NCBI GenBank assembly: GCA_050263095.1
Contig: JBLNEW010000043.1
Span: 1-64,000, forward strand
Length of the DNA: 64,000 bases
Direction of reading: 5' to 3'
DNA from: FEB-35 sp050263095
GTDB taxonomy: Bacteria > Desulfobacterota > Deferrimicrobia > Deferrimicrobiales > Deferrimicrobiaceae
The notes below the pieces were generated by a model that saw nothing but the letters and a program-made list of their open reading frames with translations, searched no databases and had not been told where the DNA came from. The position numbers were made by a program, and so were the translations under genes. Positions within the stretch are counted from its first letter, which is position 1; each line of letters starts with the position of its first letter. This document shows positions 41,448 to 50,136 of this stretch, one piece after another.

Positions 41448-42446
41448 ATGGCGCTTCTCATCAAGGAGCGGATCGAGGACGTCTCCCTCGGCGAGTGGGA
41501 CGACGTTCTTTCGCGATCGGGCCGTCCATCCCCCTTTCTTTCCCCGCGGTTCCTGATTCCATGGACGAGAACGTTCGCGGCCGGGCGTCCCGTTCGCATC
41601 GCCAGGTGGGAAACGGGGGGCAGGGCAGAGGGGTTCCTTTTCCTGTGCAGGAGCGCGGAAACGGGCGGGTGGGAGCTTCTCGGCGGCGACCAGGTGTCCG
41701 ATTCGCTGGACGCCGTGGTGGCGGCGGGGATGGAAGGGGCGTTCTGGGAGGAAATTTTCCGGTCCCCGGGGGAGCTTCTGTCGGAAGGGCCTCTTCTCCT
41801 GCCCAACCTGGTGGAGGGCTCCCGCTCGCTTTCGCTACTGCCCGGCATTTGCAGGGAACGGGGAATCTCCTATGACGCAGAGGAGGCGGACCGCTCCCCG
41901 TTCATCCCGCTGCCCGGGAGCTTCGACCGATACCTGGAACAGCTGGGGGGCAAGGAGCGGCATGAGCTGCGGCGCAAGCTGCGCCGCGCCTCCGAGGCGG
42001 AAGCCGGGCTTTCCTTCCGCGTGACCGGGTCGGCCGTGGAGCTCTCGGGCGATTTCCCCTCCTTCGTGGAGCTGCACCGCAAGAGCCACCCGGAGAAGCG
42101 TATGTTCATGGACGATCGGATGGCGGGATTCTTCCGCGATCTCGCCGACGGGTTCATGGCCGCCGGCCGGCTGCGGCTTGCGTTCCTGCGCGGCGCCGGG
42201 GGAGACGTCGCGTCGGCGTTCCAGATCGAGCACGACGGGGCGCTTCTGCTTTACAACTCCGGGTTCGATCCCGGGGCCGGCGGCGGCCGCATGAGCCCCG
42301 GAGTCGTTCTGCTGGCGCGCTGCGTCGAGGACGCGATCCGGAGCGGATTCCGGGAGTACGATTTTCTCAGAGGACGCGAAAGGTACAAGTACGACCTGGG
42401 CGGACGGGACCGGATCGTTTACCGCGTTACGATCCGAATGCCGTGA
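41448..42446 (+). CDS. FemAB/BioF2-like GNAT acyltransferase
   Basis: 332 residues. The end FQIEHDGALLLYNSGFDPG...MSPGVVLLARCVEDAIRSGFREYDFLRGRERYKYDLGG is the conserved core of the acetyltransferase_6 (FemAB-like) group; the FDFLRGxExYK motif is kept. The N-terminal half, with WTRTFAAGRPVRIARWETGGRAEGFLFL, is also family-typical. Members transfer acyl or aminoacyl groups in envelope polysaccharide or peptidoglycan synthesis. No ribosome site; probably coupled to the lipoprotein gene. Stop overlaps the next start. Confidence 0.85.
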   Translation: MALLIKERIEDVSLGEWDDVLSRSGRPSPFLSPRFLIPWTRTFAAGRPVRIARWETGGRAEGFLFLCRSAETGGWELLGGDQVSDSLDAVVAAGMEGAFWEEIFRSPGELLSEGPLLLPNLVEGSRSLSLLPGICRERGISYDAEEADRSPFIPLPGSFDRYLEQLGGKERHELRRKLRRASEAEAGLSFRVTGSAVELSGDFPSFVELHRKSHPEKRMFMDDRMAGFFRDLADGFMAAGRLRLAFLRGAGGDVASAFQIEHDGALLLYNSGFDPGAGGGRMSPGVVLLARCVEDAIRSGFREYDFLRGRERYKYDLGGRDRIVYRVTIRMP

Positions 42447-43618
42447 ATCACCTTCTTTTCTCCTATCACACATGCCCGATGGAGGAGCCGGGCACCGGCC
42501 TGTCTGGCGGGATGAACATATTCCTGAGGGGCCTTCTCCCGGGGCTGGCGGCAAAAGGATTGAAGACCGACGTGCTCACGCGCGGAAAAGGGGCGGGAGT
42601 GGAAATCACCCGTCCGTTCCCGGGCGTCCGCATCCTCCATGTACCGTGCGGCTGGAAGGATCCTCCTACCCGGGAGTCGGCGCACGATTCCCTTTCGCGG
42701 TTCGCCCGCGGGGCAAGCCGGCTGCTTGACGCCGGCGGGTATGCCTATGACGCCGTATCGGCCCACTACTGGATGTCCGGGATCGCGAGCATGGAGGCGG
42801 GGATGCGCCCGCTGGCGTTCGCGTATCACACGATCGAGGCGCGCAAGGCTGGTTTCGCCGCGGCGCCTCCCGGGAGCTTATCCTGCGTCCGCATGGAGGC
42901 TGAGAAACGGCTGGCTCTTGAGGTTTCCCGCGTAGTCTGCTTCTCCGCGGATGACCTTGCAGGGACGGTGGGGATCCTCCCCGCCGTGGAAGGGAAGGGA
43001 ACTGTCATACCGCCGGGAGTCGACGACGCATTCAGGAACCCGCCGCCGCGCAGGGCTGCGCGGCGCAATTACGGCATCCCCGACGGCGAGTTCCTGTTCC
43101 TGCTTGCGGCCCGCCCGGACCCTGGGAAAAACGTCGCGCTGGCGATCGAGGCGTTCCGGGCCCTGCGGGCGGAGGAAGGCGACCGGCTGCGGCTCGTCGT
43201 CGCGGGGCAGGAGATTCCCGACGAGTCGCTGCCCGGCGGTGCGGCATGCGCCGGGCCGGTGCCCCACGCGGAAATGCCGGCGCTTTATTCGGCCGCGGAC
43301 GCTGTCATCTGTCCGTCCTCGTACGAATCGTTCGGGCTGGTTCCCCTGGAAGCCATGGCCGCCGGAACCCCCTTGATCGTGCCGGGCACGGGATTCTGGG
43401 GAAGCACGGTCCGGTCGGAAGGGGGAGGGCTGGCCTACGCGGCGGATTCGGAGTCGGGGCTCGAGGATGCGATGCGGGCCGTCTGCCGGGATGCGGGCAT
43501 GCGTGCGCGTCTTTCGGAGGAAGGCAGGCGGATAGCCGCGCGGTTTACGTGGGAGAAATGCACGGAGTCCTGGGCGAGGCTGTTGTCTGGCCGCGCCATG
43601 CCCGATAGTCGGCGATGA
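42443..43618 (+). CDS. GT4 glycosyltransferase, MshA-like
   Basis: 391 residues, start GTG overlapping the previous TGA. The N-terminal region HTCPMEEPGTGLSGGMNIFL and AHYWMSG closely follow MshA (D-inositol-3-phosphate glycosyltransferase: HTSPxxQPGTGDxGGMNVY, AHYWLSG). GT4 nucleotide-sugar motifs follow: VIPPGVDDAFRNPP, ARPDPGKN, PVPHAEMPALYSAADAVICPSSYESFGLVPLEAMAAGTP in outline. MshA joins GlcNAc to inositol-3-phosphate. The converging neighbour makes inositol phosphate, which strengthens the idea, but sucrose-phosphate-synthase-like relatives share these motifs. Its 3' end overlaps that neighbour by 74 bases. Confidence 0.85.
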   Translation: MNHLLFSYHTCPMEEPGTGLSGGMNIFLRGLLPGLAAKGLKTDVLTRGKGAGVEITRPFPGVRILHVPCGWKDPPTRESAHDSLSRFARGASRLLDAGGYAYDAVSAHYWMSGIASMEAGMRPLAFAYHTIEARKAGFAAAPPGSLSCVRMEAEKRLALEVSRVVCFSADDLAGTVGILPAVEGKGTVIPPGVDDAFRNPPPRRAARRNYGIPDGEFLFLLAARPDPGKNVALAIEAFRALRAEEGDRLRLVVAGQEIPDESLPGGAACAGPVPHAEMPALYSAADAVICPSSYESFGLVPLEAMAAGTPLIVPGTGFWGSTVRSEGGGLAYAADSESGLEDAMRAVCRDAGMRARLSEEGRRIAARFTWEKCTESWARLLSGRAMPDSRR

Positions 43619-44699
43619 ACTCCTCCAGATCGCGCCGCGCCTCGTCGTCGGGGAGCTGGACGGGCGGGTGCTTCATGAAGTAGGCCGACGGTGCGAGCAG
43701 CGGGCCGGAATGCCCCATGTCCCTGCCGAGCCTGCAGAGCCTGATGGCGTCGATCCCCACGCCGGCGCTGTTCGGCGAGTCGGTCACGGACAACCTCAGC
43801 TCGACCTCGATCGGAAGCCCGCCGAATCCCTCTCCCTCGATCCGCAGGAAACAGAGCTTGTTGTCCTTCTGCCACGGGACGTAATCCGACGGGCCGATGT
43901 GGATGTCCTCGTCCGCGATCTGGTGCGTCAGCACCGAGGTCACGGCCTCCGTCTTGGAGATCTTCTTCGACTGGAGCCGCCTGCGGGACAGCATGTTGAG
44001 GAAATCGGTGTTCCCTCCGGTGTTCAGCTGGTAAGTCCGATGGACCCGGATCCCCCGCTCCGAAAAAAGGCGCGCGAGCGCCCGGTGCACGATGGTTGCG
44101 CCCAGCTGCGACTTTATATCGTCCCCGATTATCGGGATCCCCTTTTGCCGGAACCGCTCGCACCACGCAGGATCCGAGGCGATGAACGCCGGGATGCAGT
44201 TCACGAGGGAGACGCCGGTGGCAAGGCACGCCTCGGCGTAGAAACGGGTGGCATCCTCCGATCCCACGGGAAGGTAGTTTACGAGGATTTCCGCCCCGGA
44301 CCCGCGCAGCACCCCTTCCACGTCGCACGGGGGCTCGTCGGCAGGAAGGAAAGTCCTGTCCTCGGGATAGTCGCGCATGTGCGGCGCAACGCCGTCCAGC
44401 ACGGGGCCCATGCGTACGACAGGCCCCCCGCCGGGCATTCCGTCGGCGAACTTCATGGTGCAGTTGGGGGCGGCGAAGATCGCTTCGTTCACCGGGCGCC
44501 CCACCTTGCGGCGGTCGATATCGAACGCCGCGACTACCTCGATGTCTCCCGGGAGATACCCGCCTATATCGAAGTTCATGAGTCCCGGGATGAACGCGCC
44601 GGGGACCTTTCCCCCCGCGTTGCGATAATACTCGATTCCCTGCAGCAGGGCGCTGGCGCAGTTCCCCACGCCCGCTACCGCTATGCGTATCTTATGCAT
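43545..44699 (-). CDS. ino1: Myo-inositol-1-phosphate synthase
   Basis: 384 residues. Start at 44699 (MHKIRIAVAGVGNCASALLQGI, NAD-binding glycine motif). NYLPVGSEDATRFYAEACL, FIASDPAWCERF, GIPIIGDDIKSQLGATIVHR, YQLNTGGNTDFLNML and the catalytic LQSKKISKTEAV with two Lys are signatures of the actinobacterial/archaeal-type enzyme. It cyclises glucose-6-phosphate to inositol-3-phosphate. Inositol metabolism is uncommon in such bacteria. The last 74 bases overlap the convergent MshA-like gene. Confidence 0.93.
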   Translation of the reverse strand: MHKIRIAVAGVGNCASALLQGIEYYRNAGGKVPGAFIPGLMNFDIGGYLPGDIEVVAAFDIDRRKVGRPVNEAIFAAPNCTMKFADGMPGGGPVVRMGPVLDGVAPHMRDYPEDRTFLPADEPPCDVEGVLRGSGAEILVNYLPVGSEDATRFYAEACLATGVSLVNCIPAFIASDPAWCERFRQKGIPIIGDDIKSQLGATIVHRALARLFSERGIRVHRTYQLNTGGNTDFLNMLSRRRLQSKKISKTEAVTSVLTHQIADEDIHIGPSDYVPWQKDNKLCFLRIEGEGFGGLPIEVELRLSVTDSPNSAGVGIDAIRLCRLGRDMGHSGPLLAPSAYFMKHPPVQLPDDEARRDLEEFIADYRAWRGQTTASPRTPCISPT

Positions 44700-44892
44700 T
44701 CCCGATGCTCCCTGATTGATTGCCGCGCCGAGCGCCATTGTAGGATTCCGCCGCCCCGGCCGCGGTTTCATTCGCGCCCGGCAGCACCTCCCCGCATTTC
44801 CAGCAGCGAGGCGGTTCTTTCGCCGCCATGCGTTCCTCGGAGACGAAATTATGCGCGGAACACGCTGCGCAATGGAGCATCATGCGCGCCAT
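44692..44892 (-). CDS. Small zinc-ribbon protein upstream of inositol-phosphate synthase
   Basis: 66 residues from ATG 44892. Two CxxC pairs, LHCAACSAHNF and PRCWKCGEVLPG, 18 residues apart, form a zinc ribbon; the rest is a polar tail. Its TAA lies 8 bases inside the inositol-phosphate synthase gene (AATGCATAAG), so translation is probably coupled. It is the tail of a much longer open frame, of which the rest is only the reverse of malic enzyme. Function unknown. Confidence 0.55.
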   Translation of the reverse strand: MARMMLHCAACSAHNFVSEERMAAKEPPRCWKCGEVLPGANETAAGAAESYNGARRGNQSGSIGNA

Positions 44893-44913
44893 TTTACCTT
44901 TTCCCGCGCCTGT

Positions 44914-44941
44914 TTGACAAAGAAGATTCCCGGCATATAAG
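44914..44941 (+). promoter_or_regulatory. Sigma-70 promoter of malic enzyme gene, possibly leaderless
   Basis: TTGACA (44914-44919), 16-base spacer, TATAAG (44936-44941). The predicted start lies within a few bases of the GTG at 44950, so the message would have almost no leader. Confidence 0.55.
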
Positions 44942-44949
44942 ATGGGGCG

Positions 44950-46308
44950 GTGCAGATAGAAAAGGGCATCGACAAGATCGTCAAGACCATCAGGATGATG
45001 ATCCTTGACCAGCCCGGATTCCTCGGGAAGGTCGCTTCCGCGATCGGCGCCGCCGGCGGGAACATCGGCGACATCAGGCTGGTCGGCTTCGGGCTGGAAT
45101 ACAACACCCGCGACCTCACGGTATTCGTCGACGACGACGCCCACCTCCAGGCAGTGCTGGAGGAGGTGGGGAAGGTCGAAGGCGTCATAATTTCCGACAT
45201 CATCGACCCCGTCCTCGAGCTGCACAGGGGCGGGAAAATAGCCGTCAAGGCTCGCATGGCGGTAGACAGCATCTCCGTCATGCGCAAGATATACACGCCC
45301 GGCGTGGCGAAGGTGTGCAAGCTCATCCAGCGCAAGCCGGACCTCGCCTACGATTACACCGTCATCGGCAACTCGGTCGCGATCGTGACAAACGGAACGG
45401 CGATCTTGGGCCTCGGGGACATCGGGGCGGTGCCCGGCATGCCGGTCATGGAAGGGAAAGCGGCCCTTTTCGACGCGCTCGTGGGGATCAACGGCATTCC
45501 GATCCTCATCCAGTCGCTGGACACCGAGGAGATCATTCGGACGGTCGCGTCCATCGCGCCGACGTTCGGCGCCATCAAGCTCGAGGACATCAGGGCGCCC
45601 GAGTGCTTCGAGATAGAGGACCGGCTCGACGCCATGCTCGATATACCGGTGCTGCACGACGACCAGCACGGGACCGCGGTCGTCGTGCTCGCGGCCCTTC
45701 TCAACGCGAGCAAGTACGTCGGCATGCAGGTGAAGAACGACACCGTCGGGATGGTGGGGCTGGGCGCCGCCGGGATGGGGATCTCCAAGCTGCTTATGGC
45801 CTACGGCGTCCGCAAGATGCTGGGGACAGACATCAATCCCACGGCGAAGGAGATCTTCGCAAAGGTCGGCGGGAAGCCGGTTACCCTGCCCCAGATCATG
45901 GAATCGTCCGACATAGTCATAGCCACCACGGGGGTCCCCGGGCTGATAAAGAAGGAGATGATCCGCAAGGGCCAGGTGATCCTGGCCCTGTCCAATCCGA
46001 AGCCCGAGATCTTCCCCGATGAGGCGCGCGCCGCCGGGGCATCGTTCGCCGCCGACGGCCGGGGCGCCAACAACGCCCTGGCGTTCCCCGGAGTCTTCCG
46101 GGGGGCGCTGAACGCGCGGGCTCGCAAGATCAACAACCGGATGAAGATCGCGGCCGCGAAGGCGATCAGCTCGTTCGCAGACACGGGCGAGCTGGTCCCC
46201 TCCATACTCAACCTGGAAATGCACGCCAGGGTGGCCGAGGCGGTGGAGCGGGCGGCGTTCGAGTCGGGCGTCGCGCGCACCCGCGCCGAGGAAATCGAGG
46301 AAACCTAG
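44950..46308 (+). CDS. NAD-dependent malic enzyme with N-terminal ACT domain
   Basis: 452 residues. ACT domain at residues 1-85 (ILDQPGFLGKVASAIGAAGGNIGDI), then the malic enzyme core: VMRKIYTPGVAKVCKLIQ, VTNGTAILGLGDIGAVPGMPVMEGKAALF, IKLEDIRAPECFEIEDRL, HDDQHGTAVVVLAALLNA and the NAD site MVGLGAAGMGISKLL. Converts malate to pyruvate and CO2. The ACT domain suggests control by a small molecule, perhaps an amino acid. GTG start at 44950. Confidence 0.93.
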   Translation: MQIEKGIDKIVKTIRMMILDQPGFLGKVASAIGAAGGNIGDIRLVGFGLEYNTRDLTVFVDDDAHLQAVLEEVGKVEGVIISDIIDPVLELHRGGKIAVKARMAVDSISVMRKIYTPGVAKVCKLIQRKPDLAYDYTVIGNSVAIVTNGTAILGLGDIGAVPGMPVMEGKAALFDALVGINGIPILIQSLDTEEIIRTVASIAPTFGAIKLEDIRAPECFEIEDRLDAMLDIPVLHDDQHGTAVVVLAALLNASKYVGMQVKNDTVGMVGLGAAGMGISKLLMAYGVRKMLGTDINPTAKEIFAKVGGKPVTLPQIMESSDIVIATTGVPGLIKKEMIRKGQVILALSNPKPEIFPDEARAAGASFAADGRGANNALAFPGVFRGALNARARKINNRMKIAAAKAISSFADTGELVPSILNLEMHARVAEAVERAAFESGVARTRAEEIEET

Positions 46309-47561
46309 GGCTTCTCCCGGCCCCTCCTGCGGATGATTACAGCCGCTGCAAGCAGGAGGACGACCGCCGCCAGCGCGATCAGGGCGATCATAGGAACCGG
46401 GATCCCTCCCTTCGCTGGTATTACTACGCGCGACACGGGAATCGATATCAGCAGGAGCTCGGGCGCGATGTCGGGCGTGGGGATCTCGTAGGCAAGCGCA
46501 ACCTCGGCCGTAGCCGGCTTCCGGTCGACGAACGGGAATACGTGCGTGATCTCCCGCGTCTCCTTCGGCCTGATCCGGCTGTCCTTCAGCACCTCGCGCG
46601 CGGAAGTGAATATAAGCTCCGCCTTCTCCAACGGCTTCCCGGTCCCGTCTCCAAGAACGCGCTCGAAAACCTCCTCCTTGCGCCCCAGGATCGTTCCGGA
46701 GGCGTCGAAGAGCAGCGACGAAAGGCGAAGCCGGTGGGTCGGCATCCCCGACGGCGTCATGTGCCCGACCAGATCGTTCTTCAGCTGCACGTTTACCCGC
46801 GCTTCCCTGCCGGACACCTTGAGGGAGGCCCGCAGCGAGATCGCCTTTGACATACGCTCCCTCGAGTGCCCTCCCGCCATGGAGTGGTCGAGCGGTCCCT
46901 TCCCCTTCCCTCCGGGATCGATGAACCGGGCGTCGAAAAGCTGCGGGAGGTGGCAGAACTGGCAGTGCACCCCTTCCCCGCGATAGAAGCTGTCTGCCCA
47001 CTCGCTGTAGGTCGAAAGGACCTTCACCCCGAAATCGTTCCGGAATTCGTGGCACCCCTCGCAGAACTCGGAGGTTATGTGCAGCCTGGAAAACTTCGTG
47101 ACGTGGACGCTCTTCCCCGGCTCTCCGCCGCGCGGTCCGAACTTGAACGCGGGATTCGCCTTGAACCTCGGCATCGAGTCTTTGCGGCCGACCGATTCCA
47201 CGGAATGGCAGAAATCGCAGGTCACCCCCTCGAGGGCGAATTCCCCGGCGCGAGGGTCGCCGGGGGCGAGGAGGAACCTGACGGGATTGTGGCACTGTTC
47301 GCAGCCGGCCGCCTTTTCCGGACGGCTTCGACGGATCCGTTCGTACGGAAGCTGGAAGGCGGGGCCGCTGAAGGAGCTTGCGTGTTTCGAGGAGCGCCAC
47401 GTGCGGTAGATCTCGGGATGACACTGCGCGCACGCGGTCGCAGGCTGGAACGAAGTCGGATCTCCGGCCGCGGCTGCGCCCCTTCCTCCCCCCCACGGCG
47501 GCAACGGGCATGCCGCAAGGATGAACAGGGCGATGGCGGCCGCATGGGATATGCGGTTCAT
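46305..47561 (-). CDS. Five-haem cytochrome c with C-terminal membrane anchor
   Basis: 418 residues from ATG 47561. Signal peptide (MNRISHAAAIALFILAACPL), then five CxxCH haem sites: CAQCH, CEQCH, CDFCH, CEGCH and CQFCH, all in the first half and arranged like the cytochrome c554 family. The second half is a beta-rich domain (KVSGREARVNVQLKNDLVGHMTPSGMPTHRLRL) with an anchor helix at the end (MIALIALAAVVLLLAAAVIIRRRGR). Probably moves electrons across the periplasm; partner unknown. Ends 4 bases inside the convergent malic enzyme gene. Confidence 0.9.
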   Translation of the reverse strand: MNRISHAAAIALFILAACPLPPWGGGRGAAAAGDPTSFQPATACAQCHPEIYRTWRSSKHASSFSGPAFQLPYERIRRSRPEKAAGCEQCHNPVRFLLAPGDPRAGEFALEGVTCDFCHSVESVGRKDSMPRFKANPAFKFGPRGGEPGKSVHVTKFSRLHITSEFCEGCHEFRNDFGVKVLSTYSEWADSFYRGEGVHCQFCHLPQLFDARFIDPGGKGKGPLDHSMAGGHSRERMSKAISLRASLKVSGREARVNVQLKNDLVGHMTPSGMPTHRLRLSSLLFDASGTILGRKEEVFERVLGDGTGKPLEKAELIFTSAREVLKDSRIRPKETREITHVFPFVDRKPATAEVALAYEIPTPDIAPELLLISIPVSRVVIPAKGGIPVPMIALIALAAVVLLLAAAVIIRRRGREKP

Positions 47562-47618
47562 CTGCGGTATTTTATCATGTAGTATCGGGAGGACCGGGGA
47601 AAACACAATGGGGGGCCG

Positions 47619-48245
47619 ATGAACGGATCCTGGATTCTGGGCGGGTCGCTCGTCCTGTTCGGCTACTTCCTGGGTTCGGTTCCCTTCGGAATCCTCGTGG
47701 CGCGGCTGTTCGACCGGAACGTCAACCTGCGGGAAATCGGCTCCGGGAACATCGGCGCGACAAACGTGGCTCGCGCCGCGGGCAGATCGGCCGGAATCCT
47801 CACGCTCGCGCTGGATGTCGGTAAGGGCATCTTCGTCATGGTGCTCACCTACATGCTCGTAGGCGAAGAGTACCTGTGGCTATCGCTTGTCGGCGGCGCC
47901 GTCTTCCTCGGGCACGTCTTCTCGGTCTACCTGAACTTCAAGGGAGGGAAGGGCGTGGCGACGGCGCTGGGCGTCATCCTGGCGCTGTCGCCCGTAACGG
48001 CCTTCATCCTGGTCGTCCTTTTCACCCTCATGGTCTATTTCACCAGGTACGTTTCGCTCGGTTCCCTGAGCGCGGCGGTGGCGCTGCCGGTGCTGATGGC
48101 GCTGCTGGGGCCTCCATCCCGCGCCTGCGTCACCCTGTCCCTGCTGATCGCCTTCATCGTCGTGTACAACCACCGGGAGAACATCCATAGGCTGCTCTCC
48201 GGCCAGGAGAACAAGCTCGGCGGTTCGAAGGCGGCTTCTTCATGA
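47619..48245 (+). CDS. plsY: Glycerol-3-phosphate acyltransferase PlsY
   Basis: 208 residues, five membrane helices. The three PlsY motifs are present: GSVPFGILVARLF and IGSGNIGATNVARAAGR, HVFSVYLNFKGGKGVATALG, and the last loop with VYNHRENIHRLLSGQENKLG. Transfers an acyl group from acyl-phosphate to glycerol-3-phosphate, the first step of phospholipid synthesis. Convergent with the NYN gene. Confidence 0.95.
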   Translation: MNGSWILGGSLVLFGYFLGSVPFGILVARLFDRNVNLREIGSGNIGATNVARAAGRSAGILTLALDVGKGIFVMVLTYMLVGEEYLWLSLVGGAVFLGHVFSVYLNFKGGKGVATALGVILALSPVTAFILVVLFTLMVYFTRYVSLGSLSAAVALPVLMALLGPPSRACVTLSLLIAFIVVYNHRENIHRLLSGQENKLGGSKAASS

Positions 48246-48249
48246 CCCG

Positions 48250-48762
48250 CTAAAGCTTCCGCAGGTGTTTTTCCCTTTTTCGCTCCTGCTTCTTGAGACG
48301 GCGCCCCTCGCCCTTCTTTTTCCCCGCGCTTCCGGAACCGGACTCGTCCTCCGGGCCTCCCTTTATTTCCTCCACCCAATCGTCGAAGAGGCGCGCGGCG
48401 AACTCTTCGCAGGATACGACGGCGACGGTGCGTGAGGGCAGGGTGCCCGCAAGGCCTCGGTCGGAAGTGACCACGATCGTTCCGGGAGACGCACTCCTGG
48501 AAAGGTCCCGGATGACGTCATCCGCGGTTTCATGGCGGGAGGAGTAGACGGCCGTCCCCCCCTTGAACGCCTGGCGGGTCCGTTCCGGATTTCCCGATCC
48601 GCGAGCGTCGAAAACGGCCGTCAGGCGAAGCCCTTTTTTCCTGGCGTATGCCGATAGGCGCGAACATAGCGCGTTCCGCTCTTCGGGGCTTCCGGCTCCC
48701 CCCTCGAGGGGGAGCGCCCCGGACCGCGCCAGGTTGTACCCGTCGACGATCAGGTGTCCCAA
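48250..48762 (-). CDS. NYN-domain (YacP/Rae1-like) RNase
   Basis: 170 residues. LIVDGYNLARS at the start, LTAVFDARGSG, ETADDVIRDLS and IVVTSDRGLAG give the conserved Asp set of the NYN/PIN-like YacP family. The tail is strongly basic (KKKGEGRRLKKQERKREKHLRK), fitting RNA contact. TTG start at 48762, six bases after the lemA stop; last gene of the four-gene minus-strand operon. Confidence 0.85.
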   Translation of the reverse strand: MGHLIVDGYNLARSGALPLEGGAGSPEERNALCSRLSAYARKKGLRLTAVFDARGSGNPERTRQAFKGGTAVYSSRHETADDVIRDLSRSASPGTIVVTSDRGLAGTLPSRTVAVVSCEEFAARLFDDWVEEIKGGPEDESGSGSAGKKKGEGRRLKKQERKREKHLRKL

Positions 48763-48767
48763 TAAAG

Positions 48768-49331
48768 TTATTTCCCGAAGTCGACCTTGGGGACTTCCTT
48801 GGCGGCACCTTCCGCCTCGAAGAACGGCTTCGCCTTGAACCCGGCAACCCCGGCGACGAGGCTGTTCGGGAATACCCTGATGTCGGTATTGAACTCGCCC
48901 ACCGCGGCGTTGTACCTCATCCGCTCCACGGAGATGCGGTTCTCGGTGCCCGCGAGCTCGTCCATCAGGCGGATGAAAGTCTGGTCGGCCTTCAGCTGCG
49001 GGTAGTTTTCCACAACGACCAGGAGGCGGGATAGGGCGGTGGAGACCTCGGCGTTGGCCTTCATCGTCTCTTCAGGGGTCCTGGCTCCCGCAAGTTTCGC
49101 CCGGGCTGCGGCCACGTACTCGAAGACCTCCTTTTCGTGGGCGGCGTACCCCTTCACCGACTGTACCAGGTTGGGAATCAAGTCCCCGCGGCGCTGAAGC
49201 ACGTTCTGGACCTGTCCCCACTTCTCGTTCACGGCCACGTCCTTCCGGACGATACCGTTGTATGCGCCGACGCCCTGGAACACCATGAGTGCGACCAACG
49301 CCACCAAAACGATCCAGATCTTCTTGCTCAT
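48768..49331 (-). CDS. lemA: LemA family protein
   Basis: 187 residues from ATG 49331 (GGAGGGAAACG upstream). N-terminal membrane helix and the LemA core: GIVRKDVAVNEKWGQVQNVLQRRGDLIPNLVQSVKGYA, ENYPQLKADQTFIRLMDELAGTENRISVERMRYN. Long helical bundle facing outside the cytoplasmic membrane. LemA and TPM-domain genes often occur together, as here; their joint role is not known. Confidence 0.93.
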   Translation of the reverse strand: MSKKIWIVLVALVALMVFQGVGAYNGIVRKDVAVNEKWGQVQNVLQRRGDLIPNLVQSVKGYAAHEKEVFEYVAAARAKLAGARTPEETMKANAEVSTALSRLLVVVENYPQLKADQTFIRLMDELAGTENRISVERMRYNAAVGEFNTDIRVFPNSLVAGVAGFKAKPFFEAEGAAKEVPKVDFGK

Positions 49332-49380
49332 CGTTTCCCTCCGTTCTTGATCGTATCGTGCCGCGTGGATCCCCTTGGAT

Positions 49381-50136
49381 TTACCATCCCCCGCCGGCGC
49401 CGCCCCCGCCCGAGGAGCCTCCACCGAACCCGCCGAATCCGCCGCCCCCGCCGAACCCCCCGCCGAATCCGCCGCCTCCGAAACCGCCGTAGTAGCCCGC
49501 GCCCCTGTGCCGCCTGCCTATGCCGAACACGCTGGACAGGATTCCGCGGATGAGAAGGAACGCGCCCACCGCCAGGAAAATGACAAGGTCCAGCGGAAAC
49601 GGAAATTTCTTTCGCTTCCTCGTTTCCTTCGGCATGTCCGCCGTTCCGAATCCGAGGGCGCTCCCTACGGCCTTGACGCCCATGAAGATCCCCTCGCCGT
49701 ACCGGGACTGCCGAAACAGCGGCCGCAGGACACGGTCGCGTATCTCGCCGACCTTGCCGTCCGGCAGGACTCCTTCCACGCCGTATCCGGTCGCGATCCA
49801 CATCTTGCGGTCGTCGGCGACGACGAGGATGAGAACGCCGTTGTCCTTCCCCTTCTTGCCGATCTTCCATCGGTCGAATACCTGCTGGGCATACTGCTGC
49901 GCGTCGAGCGGGGCGGTGGTCTTCACGGTCAGCACCGCCACTTCGGCGGTCGTCTGCCGCTCGATGTCCCCGCACAGCTTCTCGGTCCTCGCGGCCCATT
50001 CGCCCATGATGCCGGCCGTATCGCTTACGTAACCGGCCGGCTTCGGGATCGCAGGCTCCTGCGCAACGCAGATCGCGGACGCGGCAAGGAGTACGAGAAG
50101 CGCGAAAGACGCGGCGCGCACCTTCGGTAAAAACAT
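49381..50136 (-). CDS. TPM-domain protein with glycine-rich tail (YgcG-like)
   Basis: 251 residues. Signal peptide (VRAASFALLVLLAASAICVAQ), TPM domain at about 35-150 (YVSDTAGIMGEWAARTEKL, AEVAVLTVKTTAPL, GVLILVVADDRKMWIATGYGVEGVLPDG), one membrane helix (LDLVIFLAVGAFLLIRG) and a long Gly/Phe/Ser tail. TPM proteins include a chloroplast PSII-repair phosphatase, and bacterial members are membrane-associated. Immediately follows the nucleotidyltransferase-like gene and precedes lemA. Confidence 0.9.
   Translation of the reverse strand: MFLPKVRAASFALLVLLAASAICVAQEPAIPKPAGYVSDTAGIMGEWAARTEKLCGDIERQTTAEVAVLTVKTTAPLDAQQYAQQVFDRWKIGKKGKDNGVLILVVADDRKMWIATGYGVEGVLPDGKVGEIRDRVLRPLFRQSRYGEGIFMGVKAVGSALGFGTADMPKETRKRKKFPFPLDLVIFLAVGAFLLIRGILSSVFGIGRRHRGAGYYGGFGGGGFGGGFGGGGGFGGFGGGSSGGGGAGGGW

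Noticed and set aside
41448..44699. A complete mycothiol pathway
   Set aside because: Only MshA-like and inositol-phosphate synthase genes are seen; the GNAT-like protein is FemAB-type and not MshD, and MshB and MshC are not present.
44692..47511. A 939-codon minus-strand frame
   Set aside because: Nearly all of it is the reverse of malic enzyme and overlaps the cytochrome gene. Only the last 66 codons, with two CxxC pairs, look real.
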